Shown here piece after piece: positions 1 through 9,791 of a stretch of DNA of 44,933 nt. The first letter of the stretch is position 1, and the number at the start of each line of letters is the position of its first letter. The DNA comes from Alphaproteobacteria bacterium. Lineage in GTDB: Bacteria > Pseudomonadota > Alphaproteobacteria > Caulobacterales > Aquidulcibacteraceae. The notes beneath the pieces are model-generated. The model was given only the letters and a program-made list of their open reading frames with translations. It made no database searches and was not told the DNA's origin. A program made the translations under genes and the position numbers. The stretch lies in NCBI GenBank assembly GCA_018969015.1, contig JAGWZE010000030.1:1-44933 (forward strand), given 5' to 3'.

Positions 1-245
1 GCGGCTGCGGCGGGACGCGCCGCGGGCGTCGGAGCGGGGGCCTGGGCTGGGGGCGGGGCGGCGACCGGCGCTGCGAGACCGCCCGCCGCCAGCGCGGCTT
101 CGAGCGCGTCGATCCGGGCGTGGGCCCGCACAAGCGCCGCGCGCAGACGGGCCGTGCGCACGAACGCGACGACGCCGAGCACCAGCATCGCCGCCGGCGC
201 GAACGCCAGCACGCCGGCGAAGGTCAGGATCGTCGCTGCGTCCAC
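1..245 (-). CDS. Partial membrane protein, N-terminus only (DUF2339-like)
   Basis: The frame starts at a GTG (245-243) and runs off the left edge of the window, so only about 81 residues are seen. Residues 5-27 form one strong hydrophobic segment. An Arg-rich stretch and a short helix with the pattern R-I-D-A-L-E-A-A-L follow, and then a long Ala/Pro linker. This layout (N-terminal membrane helix, short LEA-type coiled coil, Pro/Ala linker) is what I know from the N-termini of large DUF2339 multi-pass membrane proteins, but the diagnostic part lies outside the window. A GGGGA sequence lies about 9 bases upstream of the GTG. The gene follows dnaJ on the same strand after about 80 bases with no clear terminator between. 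That a gene is present is fairly safe; the family is a guess. Confidence 0.55.
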   Translation of the reverse strand, partial: MDAATILTFAGVLAFAPAAMLVLGVVAFVRTARLRAALVRAHARIDALEAALAAGGLAAPVAAPPPAQAPAPTPAARPAAA

Positions 246-327
246 GTCAGGGCTGTCCCCGTGCGCGCGGTCGAGCCCGTGCGCGTCGCTCCGTTATGCC
301 GCCTTCGCCCGCAGACCGCAAAAGCGC

Positions 328-1500
328 TCACCGCGACGGGGCATCGCCCTTGGCGTCGAAGAACCGCTTCACGGAATCGAAGAAGCCATGGCTCTGCGGA
401 TGCGCGTCCTCGCCGCAGCTCTCGGCGAATTCCTGCAGTAACTTCCGCTGCTTGGCCGAAAGATTGACCGGGGTCTCGACGGCGATCTCGACGTGGAGGT
501 CGCCGCGGGCGCGCGCGTTCAGCGCCGTCATGCCCTGGCCGCGCAGCACGAAGCGGCGGCCGGACTGGGCGCCTTCCGGCACGGTGATCTTGGCGTCCTT
601 GCCGTCGATCGTCGGGATGCGGATCTCGCCGCCGAGCGCGGCCGTCACCATCGGGACGTGCGCCTTGCAGAACAGCTCGGCGCCATCGCGCTCGAAGAAG
701 GCGTGCGGCTTGATCGAGAGGAAGATGTAGAGGTCGCCCGGCGCGCCGCCACGGGGGCCGGCGTCGCCTTCGCCGGCGAGACGGATGCGCTGGCCGTCCT
801 CGATCCCGGCGGGAATCTTCACGGCGAGGCGCTTGTCCTTCTTCACGGCGCCCCGGCCGCTGCAGCTCTTGCAGGGCGATTTGATCGTCGCGCCGCGGCC
901 CTGGCAGGCAGGGCAGGTGCGGGCGACGCGGAAGAAGCCGCCGCGGTCGCCCATGACCACCTGGCCGCGACCCTGGCAGGTCGCGCAAGTCTCGGGGCTC
1001 GTTCCAGGCGCCGCGCCGGAGCCGTTGCACGGCTCGCACTTCGCGGCGGAGGGAACGACGATCTCGCGCTCGGCGCCCGTGAAGGCCTGCTCCAGCGTCA
1101 CTTCCACGTCGTAGCGCAGGTCGGCGCCGCGCTCGGGCCCGCGACGGCGCCCGCCGCCGCCCGCGCCGAACAGGTCGTCGAGGTCCTCGCCGAAGAATTC
1201 CTTGAAGATGTCCTGGAAGCCGCCGAACCCGGCGCCGCCGCCGAAGGGACCGCCCGCGCCAGGCCCGCCGCCGCCGGGTCCGCTGAAGGCGGCGTGGCCG
1301 AAGCGGTCATAGGCGGCGCGCTTCTCCGGATCGGAGAGGATGCCATACGCCTCGTTGATCTCTTTGAACTTGGACTCGGCGTCGGCGTCGCCCGGGCGAA
1401 TGTCCGGGTGATATTCCTTCGCCAGCTTGCGGAAAGCGGACTTGAGCGCACCGGCGTCGGCGTCACGTGGCACGCTCAGGATGTCATAGTAACACCGCAT
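328..1500 (-). CDS. dnaJ: Chaperone protein DnaJ (Hsp40)
   Basis: Co-chaperone that binds unfolded clients and stimulates ATP hydrolysis by DnaK in the cytoplasm. At 390 residues it is full length. The J domain covers residues 1-70 with the HPD motif at 31-33. A Gly/Phe-rich linker covers about 73-118. The zinc domain covers about 155-217 with four CxxCxGxG-type repeats (CEPCNGSG, CATCQGRG, CPACQGRG, CKSCSGRG), and two beta-rich substrate-binding domains follow. The start is slightly unusual: M-R-C-Y-Y-D-I-L lacks the usual short Lys/Arg-Asp lead before the paired tyrosines. An AAGGGG sequence about 9 bases upstream supports it. The gene lies 134 bases downstream of dnaK on the same strand, so the sigma-32 promoter of dnaK probably serves both. 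Identity is certain. Confidence 0.97.
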   Translation of the reverse strand: MRCYYDILSVPRDADAGALKSAFRKLAKEYHPDIRPGDADAESKFKEINEAYGILSDPEKRAAYDRFGHAAFSGPGGGGPGAGGPFGGGAGFGGFQDIFKEFFGEDLDDLFGAGGGGRRRGPERGADLRYDVEVTLEQAFTGAEREIVVPSAAKCEPCNGSGAAPGTSPETCATCQGRGQVVMGDRGGFFRVARTCPACQGRGATIKSPCKSCSGRGAVKKDKRLAVKIPAGIEDGQRIRLAGEGDAGPRGGAPGDLYIFLSIKPHAFFERDGAELFCKAHVPMVTAALGGEIRIPTIDGKDAKITVPEGAQSGRRFVLRGQGMTALNARARGDLHVEIAVETPVNLSAKQRKLLQEFAESCGEDAHPQSHGFFDSVKRFFDAKGDAPSR

Positions 1501-1634
1501 CAGGACGAACCCCTTCGCGCTTCTGCAGCAGCGCCGTCGCGCCAGCCCCCTTGGTCCCGCCCCCGAGTGTCGTGGCGCGTGGAGGCCGGCGCCGGCCTGG
1601 CTCTGCGAGAGAACCTAGACCGGCGCCGCGCTGA

Positions 1635-3548
<1,914 letters not shown>

Positions 3549-3712
3549 GCTCTCTGCCCCGTGTCCTTTCCAGGCGGCGCGCCCCACTTCTTTGGACCCT
3601 GGCTCCGGGGAACCGTAGCGGCGTCCGAGGGTGCGCGTCCCCAAACATCGTTGAATGACCGCGGGCCGGATGCTTCGGACTTCGCCCGGCATCAGCCCTA
3701 GTTCGAGCGTGG

Positions 3713-3740
3713 ATATGGGGAGAGCGTGGTCTCCCACAAG
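3713..3740 (-). promoter_or_regulatory. Heat-shock (sigma-32) promoter of dnaK
   Basis: Read on the minus strand, CTTGTGG (3740-3734) is followed by exactly 13 bases and then CCCCATAT (3720-3713). This matches the known sigma-32 (RpoH) layout CTTGAAA, 13 bases, CCCCATNT, including the spacing of the E. coli dnaK P1 promoter. It predicts a transcript start near 3706 and an untranslated leader of roughly 155-160 bases before the dnaK ATG. No CIRCE inverted repeat is visible in the 269-base gap, so repression by HrcA is not indicated here. Confidence 0.82.
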
Positions 3741-3817
3741 TGTTTGCGTCACCTGCCCGTGAAGACCGGAGCACGGTCAGCATGGACCGCACCGCCAAAG
3801 AACGCTAGCCGCACGCC

Positions 3818-4819
3818 ATGGCTGACGTTTTTACCCTCGCTCTCCAGAACCTCACCGCGCCGGCGGTGCTGTTCTTCGCCCTCGGGGTTCTGGCCGGTTT
3901 CGCCCGGTCGGACCTGACGATTCCCGACGCGTTCGCCAAGGGCCTGTCGATCTATCTGCTGCTGGCGATCGGCTTCAAGGGCGGGGTGGCGGCCCAGGCG
4001 ACCGGGCTGACCCCCGAGTTCATGTCGGCGCTCGGCTTGGGCCTGGTCTTGTCCGTGGCCATGCCCTTCGTGGCGTTCACCATTCTTCGCGCGATGTCCT
4101 CGCTCGATCGGCCAACCCTGGCGGCGACGGCGGCGCACTATGGCTCGATCTCGATCGTCACCTTCGTGGCCTCGATGGACTTCGCCAAGCTCGCCGGGCT
4201 GCAGCCGGGCGCGTATCTCTCGGCCGTCGCGGCGGTCATGGAGACGCCGGGGATCATCGCCGCGCTGTTCCTGGCCGGGTCCGCCGGCAAGCCGGGCGAG
4301 GGGGCGGCGCCGGGCGGCAAGGCCGAGCCGCGCATCTCTGGGGAACTGCTCCGGGAGGTCCTGCTGAACGGCTCGGTGGTCGTGCTGGTCGGGGCCTTCG
4401 CCATCGGCCTGATCACGGGCCAGCGTGGCATGGCGCGGCTGGATCTGTTCGTGAACGGGCTGTTCGCGGGCGTGCTCTGCCTGTTCCTGCTGGAGATGGG
4501 GCTCGTCGCGGCGCGGCGGCTGCAGGGCAAATCCCGCCTGACGCTTCGGCTCGCCGCGGCGGGGATCATCGTGCCCTTGTGCGGGGCGGCGCTGGCGCTG
4601 GCGGGCGCCGTGGCGCTGCGGCTCGATCCCGACACCGCCGGCGTGATGATGACGCTGGCGGCCTCGGCTTCCTATATCGCCGCGCCGGCGGCCGTCCGGA
4701 TCGCGCTGCCGGAGGGGGATCCGGGCGTCTATCTGCCATTGGCCGTCGGGGTCACGTTTCCGTTCAACATCGCGATCGGCATTCCGCTTTATGCGGGCAT
4801 CGCCCAGGCCGTTCTCTAG
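3818..4819 (+). CDS. sbtA: Sodium-dependent bicarbonate transporter SbtA family
   Basis: Predicted inner-membrane protein of 333 residues made almost entirely of hydrophobic helices (about ten). It begins with L-T-A-P-A-V-L-F-F-A-L-G and contains the family-like segment LLLAIGFKGG near residues 47-57. The fold and sequence match the SbtA (DUF897) family, whose cyanobacterial members take up bicarbonate with sodium. At 333 residues it is somewhat shorter than the cyanobacterial proteins (about 370). The strongest support is context: 15 bases downstream lies a PII-like gene of the SbtB type, the known partner. It is divergent from dnaK, with a 269-base shared upstream region. No carboxysome or RuBisCO genes are in the window, so bicarbonate may serve carboxylation reactions or pH balance here (inference). 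The ribosome site of the chosen ATG is not obvious. Confidence 0.88.
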   Translation: MADVFTLALQNLTAPAVLFFALGVLAGFARSDLTIPDAFAKGLSIYLLLAIGFKGGVAAQATGLTPEFMSALGLGLVLSVAMPFVAFTILRAMSSLDRPTLAATAAHYGSISIVTFVASMDFAKLAGLQPGAYLSAVAAVMETPGIIAALFLAGSAGKPGEGAAPGGKAEPRISGELLREVLLNGSVVVLVGAFAIGLITGQRGMARLDLFVNGLFAGVLCLFLLEMGLVAARRLQGKSRLTLRLAAAGIIVPLCGAALALAGAVALRLDPDTAGVMMTLAASASYIAAPAAVRIALPEGDPGVYLPLAVGVTFPFNIAIGIPLYAGIAQAVL

Positions 4820-4834
4820 ACGAGGAGATCACCG

Positions 4835-5143
4835 ATGCAGACCCATCGTCGCCGCAAGATCGAGATCATCGTCGAGTCCGCCATCCTGAAGCGGACCGAG
4901 GCCCTGCTGACCGAATGCGGGGTGCACGTCTTCACCGTGCTGGACGGACGGGAGGGGCGCGGGCTTGCCGGGCGCTGGGAGGACGAGAACGTCGCCGACG
5001 CGCTGGAGCAGCGGATGATCGTGGCCGTCACCACCGCCGAGGTCGCCGAGAAGGTGTTCGCCCGGATGGCCGAAATCTTCGCCCGCTATCCGGGGGTGAT
5101 CTACGCCAGCGACGTGGACGTCCTGCGCGCCGAGCGGTTCTGA
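4835..5143 (+). CDS. sbtB: PII-like regulator SbtB
   Basis: Small (102 residues) cytoplasmic protein with the alternating beta-alpha-beta pattern of the PII/ferredoxin-like fold. K-I-E-I-I-V-E-S opens strand 1, an F-T-V-L-D-G-R-E-G-R-G segment leads into the T-loop region, and the C-terminus ends VIYASDVDVLRAERF, resembling the end of other SbtB-like proteins. Known SbtB proteins bind adenine nucleotides (cAMP, AMP, ADP, ATP) and control SbtA. This one has no tyrosine in the T-loop region, so GlnD-type uridylylation is not expected, and it lacks the C-terminal CGPEGC redox loop of many cyanobacterial SbtB proteins. It sits 15 bases after sbtA behind a GAGGAGATCACCG ribosome site, so the two are surely one operon. 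Confidence 0.88.
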   Translation: MQTHRRRKIEIIVESAILKRTEALLTECGVHVFTVLDGREGRGLAGRWEDENVADALEQRMIVAVTTAEVAEKVFARMAEIFARYPGVIYASDVDVLRAERF

Positions 5144-5250
5144 CGACCGGCCCCGAAACGAAACCGTCGTTCGGCTGAAACATCTCGCAGGCAGCCTGCA
5201 TCCGCCGGGGCCCGGGGCTGCATCTCCAGGGCAAGACCGCTCGGGAGAAG

Positions 5251-5451
5251 ATGATGGCCGCCGTGATCGCGTTTGCCCCCAAACAATCAGCCCGGCCGTT
5301 GCCGGATGCGGAGATCGTCCGGCTCGCCCGCGCCGTGCTGGCCGATCCGCGCTGTTGGACGCTGGCGCGCGCCGATCTCGATCCGGCCCAGATGCGGGCG
5401 GCCCAGGCGCGGGCGAGCGCGCTGTTGCAGGACGCGCTCGACACGGTCTGA
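5251..5451 (+). CDS. Small hypothetical protein
   Basis: Short frame of 66 residues starting with two ATG codons (5251 and 5254) right after CGGGAGAAG, which would serve best as ribosome site for the second ATG or slightly further on. The product is Ala/Arg/Asp-rich, with no membrane segment and no motif I recognise. The middle and C-terminal parts look helical (V-R-L-A-R-A-V-L and A-Q-A-R-A-S-A-L-L). It lies between sbtB and alkB on the same strand, 21 bases before the alkB start, so it may be cotranscribed with alkB. Codon use is like its neighbours, but in DNA this rich in GC a frame of this size can occur by chance. Confidence 0.45.
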   Translation: MMAAVIAFAPKQSARPLPDAEIVRLARAVLADPRCWTLARADLDPAQMRAAQARASALLQDALDTV

Positions 5452-5472
5452 AGCCGGCGCCATGAGGGGCGC

Positions 5473-6102
5473 ATGTCCGCGCCCGCCGGCCTGCGCCTGG
5501 CGCCGGGCCGGCTCGACGCCGCCGCCCAGCGCCGCCTGCTCGACGATGTCGAGGCCGTGATCGCTGCGGCGCCGCTGTTCACGCCGTGCATGCCGCGCAC
5601 GGGCCAGCCGATGAGCGTGCGCATGACGAATTGCGGGCCGCTCGGCTGGGTCACGGATCAGGCCCGCGGGTACCGCTACCAGCCCACCCATCCCGAAACC
5701 GGCGCGGCCTGGCCCGCGATCCCCGCCGCGCTCCTCGCGCTGTGGGAAGAATTCTCCGGCTATCCCGCGCCGCCCGAAGCCTGCCTCGTGAACCTGTATC
5801 GCGAGGGCGCGCGCATGGGCCTGCACGTCGATGCGGATGAAGAGGCGCGCGACGCGCCGGTCCTCTCGATCTCGCTGGGGGACACCGCGCTGTTCCGCAT
5901 CGGCGGGCCGCGGCGCACGGACAAGACGGTCTCGCTGCGCCTGTCCTCCGGCGACGTGCTCGTGATGGCGGGTGCGGCGCGCTCGAGCTTTCACGGCGTC
6001 GATCGCGTGCTCGCCGGCACGAGCCGACTGGTCGCGGGCGGGGGGCGCATCAATCTTACGCTCCGCCGCGTGACGCGGCCCCCCGTGACTGAGGCGCCGT
6101 AA
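5473..6102 (+). CDS. alkB: Alpha-ketoglutarate-dependent DNA repair dioxygenase AlkB
   Basis: Fe(II)/2-oxoglutarate dioxygenase that removes alkyl lesions such as 1-methyladenine and 3-methylcytosine from DNA by oxidative demethylation. At 209 residues it is close to E. coli AlkB (216). The expected motifs are all present: N-L-Y at 107-109, the iron ligands H118 and D120 (L-H-V-D), H174 (S-F-H-G-V-D), and the 2-oxoglutarate arginines R192 and R198 in G-R-I-N-L-T-L-R. The start is preceded by GAGGGGCGC. It stands alone rather than with ada. It is probably cotranscribed with the small frame before it and possibly with the hydrolase that begins 38 bases downstream. Confidence 0.95.
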   Translation: MSAPAGLRLAPGRLDAAAQRRLLDDVEAVIAAAPLFTPCMPRTGQPMSVRMTNCGPLGWVTDQARGYRYQPTHPETGAAWPAIPAALLALWEEFSGYPAPPEACLVNLYREGARMGLHVDADEEARDAPVLSISLGDTALFRIGGPRRTDKTVSLRLSSGDVLVMAGAARSSFHGVDRVLAGTSRLVAGGGRINLTLRRVTRPPVTEAP

Positions 6103-6139
6103 CGCGCGTACGATCGCCGCCGACGAGAGGGAGAACGAC

Positions 6140-7027
6140 ATGCTGCTGAAGACGCCCGAAGGCCAGATCACCGAAGGCGCGCCGACGCGCCGGATCGCGC
6201 TCGCCTCGCTGTTCACCGCGGGGTACGCGCTCGCGATCTCGCCCACGGCCGACGCCGCGATCACCACCGACGAGACGGGCATCAAGATCGAGGAAGTCAC
6301 GTTCCCCGCAGCGGGCGGCACGCAGCTGCCGGGTTATCTCGCGCGCCCAGCCAAGAAGGGGCGCTATCCGGCGATCGTCGTCGCCAACGAGATCTTCGGC
6401 ATCCATGCCTACATCAAGGACGTCTGCCGCCGTCTGGCGAAGGCCGGCTACGTGGCGCTTGCGCCGGACTATTTCGATCGCGCGGGCGATCCCTCGACGC
6501 TCACGGATTTCGGCGAAATCCGGAAGATCGTGGCGCAGGCGGGCGCGGCGCAGGTCGCGGCCGACACCGATGCCGCTGCGGCCTACCTCGCGTCGCGCAA
6601 GGACGTGGCGAAAGGGCGGCTGGGCGTCACGGGCTTCTGCTGGGGCGGCAACGTCGTCTGGATGGCGGCGGCGCGGAATCCGGCCTTCAAGGCGGGCGTC
6701 GCCTATTACGGCCGCCTGGTATCGCCGCCCGCGCAGGGCCCGTTTCCGGACGCGGAGAAGCGCGCGTATCCCGTCGACGTCGCGAAGGATCTGAAGGCGC
6801 CGGTGCTTGGCCTCTATGGCGAGAAGGACCAGGGCATCCCGCTTGCGGACGTCGAAGCCATGCGCGCTGCGCTTGCCGCTGCGGGCAACCCGACGAAGAG
6901 CGAAATCATCGTCTATCCCGGCGCACAGCACGGGTTCCACGCCGATTACCGCCCCAGCTACGACGAGGCCGCCGCCAAGGACGCGTGGGCGCGCACGCTG
7001 GCGTGGTTCAAGCAACACGGGGTGTAA
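6140..7027 (+). CDS. Dienelactone hydrolase family protein, possibly exported
   Basis: Alpha/beta hydrolase of 295 residues. The catalytic triad of dienelactone hydrolases is visible: nucleophile C167 in G-F-C-W-G-G, D230 in Y-G-E-K-D, and H264 in G-A-Q-H-G-F-H. E84 in N-E-I-F-G is the glutamate that controls the resting cysteine in this family. The N-terminus has T-R-R-I-A-L-A-S-L-F followed by a hydrophobic stretch and A-D-A-A near 38-41. This could be a Tat-type signal, but it is atypical because about 15 residues precede the arginine pair. The real substrate cannot be read from sequence; relatives are often annotated carboxymethylenebutenolidase without proof. AGAGGGAGAACGAC precedes the ATG. 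It converges with vapC, with 11 bases between the stop codons. Confidence 0.9.
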   Translation: MLLKTPEGQITEGAPTRRIALASLFTAGYALAISPTADAAITTDETGIKIEEVTFPAAGGTQLPGYLARPAKKGRYPAIVVANEIFGIHAYIKDVCRRLAKAGYVALAPDYFDRAGDPSTLTDFGEIRKIVAQAGAAQVAADTDAAAAYLASRKDVAKGRLGVTGFCWGGNVVWMAAARNPAFKAGVAYYGRLVSPPAQGPFPDAEKRAYPVDVAKDLKAPVLGLYGEKDQGIPLADVEAMRAALAAAGNPTKSEIIVYPGAQHGFHADYRPSYDEAAAKDAWARTLAWFKQHGV

Positions 7028-7038
7028 GGGAAGGGGGC

Positions 7039-7440
7039 TCACGCCAGCCAGTTTTCGAGCGCCAGCCCCTCGACCCGTGCGAACTCCCGCGCGTTCGCGG
7101 TTACGAGTGTCGCGTTGTTCGCGAACGCCTGCGCGGCGATCAGCAGGTCATTGCCGCCGATCGGCCGACCAAGCCGCTCGAGCGCGACGCGGAGCCGGCC
7201 ATAGATTACGTCGGCGGGCGCCTCGAATGGCGTGACATACATCCGATCGAGAATCTCGCTCAGGCGCTGCGTGAGACGGGCGGAGCCGCTCTTTACGGCC
7301 CCGTAGCGAAGCTCGGCGGCGACGATCGCGCTGGTCGCGATCTCCGCTTCGCCGACCTCTGCGATCCTTGCGGCGACGGGGCCGCCGGGCCTTCGGACGA
7401 GGTCTGAAACGATATTCGTGTCGAGCAGATAGCCTGGCAT
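7039..7440 (-). CDS. vapC: VapC-type toxin, PIN domain ribonuclease
   Basis: PIN-domain endoribonuclease of 133 residues, the toxin half of a type II toxin-antitoxin pair; VapC proteins usually cut initiator tRNA or other specific RNAs. The acidic metal-binding residues are in place: D7 in L-L-D-T-N, E43 in A-A-E-L-R-Y-G, and D98 in G-N-D-L-L-I-A. N116 lies in the T-A-N-A-R-E-F motif near the end. The ATG at 7440-7438 overlaps the vapB stop codon by one base (TGATG), a sign of translational coupling; a GTG one codon earlier is a possible alternative. The complete active site argues that the toxin works. Confidence 0.93.
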   Translation of the reverse strand: MPGYLLDTNIVSDLVRRPGGPVAARIAEVGEAEIATSAIVAAELRYGAVKSGSARLTQRLSEILDRMYVTPFEAPADVIYGRLRVALERLGRPIGGNDLLIAAQAFANNATLVTANAREFARVEGLALENWLA

Positions 7441-7682
7441 CACCCGACCGGAGATGGCGGGGCGTCGTCCACGGGTGCGAAGTCGTCTTCGATGGGATCG
7501 AGATTGGCCAGATAGGCAAGGAGCGAGGCGCGCGGCCGTTCGTCGACCAGGAGGCGATGCCCCTGCCTTTGCAGGCTCACTTCGTCCGCCGTCGTCGCGA
7601 AATCAGCCGGGATCGGCAGAGCCCGCCGACGGCCAATTCTGATGAGCTTCGCCGTTCGATTGCGGCCGCGTTCGCTTGCCAC
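7440..7682 (-). CDS. vapB: VapB-type antitoxin
   Basis: Antitoxin of 80 residues directly upstream of vapC. The N-terminal part (about residues 8-45: T-A-K-L-I-R-I-G-R-R-R-A-L-P-I-P and the following strand-rich stretch ending L-L-V-D-E-R) resembles the swapped-hairpin AbrB/SpoVT type of DNA-binding domain common in VapB. The acidic, Pro-rich C-terminus (D-P-I-E-D-D-F, D-D-A-P-P) would bind the toxin. The GTG at 7682 was chosen because GGAGG lies 8 bases upstream and homology begins about there. The frame is open further upstream but that part looks non-coding. VapB-VapC complexes normally repress their own promoter, which would lie in 7683-7830. Confidence 0.85.
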   Translation of the reverse strand: MASERGRNRTAKLIRIGRRRALPIPADFATTADEVSLQRQGHRLLVDERPRASLLAYLANLDPIEDDFAPVDDAPPSPVG

Positions 7683-7830
7683 GCTCGGAACCTCCGTCGG
7701 CCATACCCCGCTGACCTTACCACGGGCTTGGCCCAGTCGACATGGACGTCGCGCAAACTGGGTGACGTCGGCTCGGCTCTGTCGCAAAGTCGACGTCCAG
7801 CCTGCGGCTCCGACAATCGGGAGAACACCC

Positions 7831-8892
7831 ATGCGCTACAAGAAGCTCGGCCGAACCGGCCTGCTCGTTTCCGAGATCTGCCTCGGCACGATGACGTTCG
7901 GCGGGGACGGCTTCTGGAAGGCGATCGGCGCCCAGCCGCAGGACGAGGTCAATGATCTCGTCAAAGGCGCGTTCGACGCCGGGGTGAACTTCTTCGACAC
8001 CGCGAACGTCTATTCAAACGGCGTCTCGGAAGCGATGACGGGGGAGGCGGTGCATGCGCTCGGCCTGCCGCGGGACGAGATCGTCATCGCCACCAAGGCG
8101 CTCGGGCGCGTGATGGCGCCAACGGATCAGCCCGATGCGGCGCGGCGCAACACGGCGCGCAACGTCAACGGGCTGTCGCGCAAGCACCTGTTCGATGCCG
8201 TCGATGCGAGCCTCAAGCGCCTGCGTCTCGATCATATCGATCTCTATCAGGTGCATGGCGTCGATCCGTTGACGCCGCTCGAGGAGACGCTGCAGGCGCT
8301 GGCGGACATCGTGCGGTCGGGACGCGTCCGCTATATCGGGCTGTGCAACATGGCGGCCTGGCAGATCGCCAAGGCGCTGTGGATCTCCGACAAGCTCGGC
8401 CTGCCGCGGTTCGAGTCCGCCCAGATGTACTACACGCTGGCCGGCCGCGATCTCGAACGCGAGATCGTGCCGCTGCTGCAGGATCAGCAGCTCGGCCTGC
8501 TGCCGTGGAGCCCGCTTGCCGGCGGGCTGCTCTCGGGCAAGTTCGCGCGCGAGGGCGGGGGCCCCAACGACGCCCGCCGCGCTGTGTTCGATTTCCCGCC
8601 GGTCAACAAGGACCGCGCGTTCGACTGCATCGACGCGATGCGCCCGATCGCGGAGGCGCGGGGATGCTCCGTGGCGCGCATCGCGCTGGCGTGGCTGCTG
8701 CACCAGCCCTGGGTGACGAGCGTCATCGTCGGCGCGAAAACGCGCGAGCAGCTCGACGAGAACCTGCAGGCGGGCGCGGTGCGACTCACGGCCGAAGAGC
8801 TCGCCGCGCTTGATCGCGTCTCGGCGTTGCCGCCGGAGTATCCGGGCTGGATGCTGGCGCGCCAGGGATCGGACCGCGCCGGGCAGGTGTAG
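7831..8892 (+). CDS. Aldo/keto reductase
   Basis: NADPH-dependent oxidoreductase of 353 residues with the (beta/alpha)8 barrel of the aldo/keto reductase superfamily. The catalytic tetrad is D56 and Y61 (F-F-D-T-A-N-V-Y), K89 (I-A-T-K-A) and H142 (Y-Q-V-H-G). The N-terminal hairpin [14 protein letters not shown] is typical of the YajO/Tas-like class, and the C-terminal cofactor region has [11 protein letters not shown]. The substrate is unknown. The ATG follows CGGGAGAACACCC. The 148-base gap before it is shared with the divergent vapBC promoter. The next gene, rph, is unrelated in function and starts 94 bases later. Confidence 0.94.
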   Translation: MRYKKLGRTGLLVSEICLGTMTFGGDGFWKAIGAQPQDEVNDLVKGAFDAGVNFFDTANVYSNGVSEAMTGEAVHALGLPRDEIVIATKALGRVMAPTDQPDAARRNTARNVNGLSRKHLFDAVDASLKRLRLDHIDLYQVHGVDPLTPLEETLQALADIVRSGRVRYIGLCNMAAWQIAKALWISDKLGLPRFESAQMYYTLAGRDLEREIVPLLQDQQLGLLPWSPLAGGLLSGKFAREGGGPNDARRAVFDFPPVNKDRAFDCIDAMRPIAEARGCSVARIALAWLLHQPWVTSVIVGAKTREQLDENLQAGAVRLTAEELAALDRVSALPPEYPGWMLARQGSDRAGQV

Positions 8893-8986
8893 GCGGCGTC
8901 CGCGCGCTTTCGGCTTCCTTTGCGCGCCCCGGCGCTCTAGAGCCCCAGCACCCGCCGCGCGTTCCGCGCCGCCCAGGAGACACCCC

Positions 8987-9700
8987 ATGCGCCCTTCCGG
9001 TCGCGCGCCCGACGCGCTGCGCGTCGTCACGCTTGAGCCCAACGCCACCCGCTATGCCGAGGGCTCGTGCCTCGCCAAGTTCGGCCACACGCACGTGCTC
9101 GTCACCGCGAGCGTGGAGCAGGGCGTGCCGGGCTGGCTGAAGGGGCAGGGGCGGGGCTGGATCACCGCGGAGTACGGCATGCTGCCGCGCTCCACCCACA
9201 CGCGCACGCGGCGCGAGGCGGCGCAGGGCAAGCAGTCCGGCCGCACGCAGGAGATCCAGCGCCTGATCGGCCGTGCGCTCCGCTCGGTCGTGGACCTCTC
9301 GCTGATGCCGGACCGCACGATCACCATCGATTGCGACGTGCTGCAGGCCGATGGCGGCACGCGCACCGCGGCGATCACCGGGGCGTGGGTCGCGCTCGCG
9401 CGGGCGCTCGCCTATCTGCGCGAGGAGGGCGTGCTCAAGACCGATCCGCTGACCGGGCAGGTCGCGGCGATTTCCTGCGGCGTGCATCAGAACGTGCCGG
9501 TGCTCGATCTCGACTACGCCGAGGATTCCAGCGCGGAAGTCGACGCCAACTTCGTCATCGCCGGCGACGGCCGCCTGATCGAGATTCAGGCGACGGGCGA
9601 ACAACGGCCGTTCTCGGACGAAGAGTTCGCCGCGCTGATGCGTCTCGCCCGCAAAGGCACGACCGAGCTCTTCGCGGCGCAGCGGGCGGCGCTGGGCTGA
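8987..9700 (+). CDS. rph: Ribonuclease PH
   Basis: Phosphate-dependent 3'-5' exoribonuclease that trims the 3' ends of tRNA precursors, working as a hexamer. It has 237 residues, the normal length. Family hallmarks: M-R-P-S-G-R at the start, [14 protein letters not shown], the phosphate-binding [16 protein letters not shown] segment around residues 85-100, and [25 protein letters not shown] precedes the ATG. In many alphaproteobacteria rph is followed by rdgB and lies beside hrcA-grpE; neither arrangement is present here, so the locus has been rearranged. Confidence 0.97.
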   Translation: MRPSGRAPDALRVVTLEPNATRYAEGSCLAKFGHTHVLVTASVEQGVPGWLKGQGRGWITAEYGMLPRSTHTRTRREAAQGKQSGRTQEIQRLIGRALRSVVDLSLMPDRTITIDCDVLQADGGTRTAAITGAWVALARALAYLREEGVLKTDPLTGQVAAISCGVHQNVPVLDLDYAEDSSAEVDANFVIAGDGRLIEIQATGEQRPFSDEEFAALMRLARKGTTELFAAQRAALG

Positions 9701-9791
9701 TCTTCGTTCTTTCTTTGTTCCGGCGCGACTGCTAGGCGTTTCCCGTTCATGGCGGCGCATGTGCAGCGTCGTCGGACGAAGGGAGGGCCGC

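Noticed and set aside
3549-3817. CIRCE element for HrcA control of dnaK
   Set aside because: No inverted repeat with the CIRCE consensus or its 9-base spacing is present.
7683-7830. VapB operator
   Set aside because: Only weak repeats (GTCGAC and nearby GTCGACGT, CCCAGT/ACTGGG far apart) are visible; none is convincing enough to annotate.
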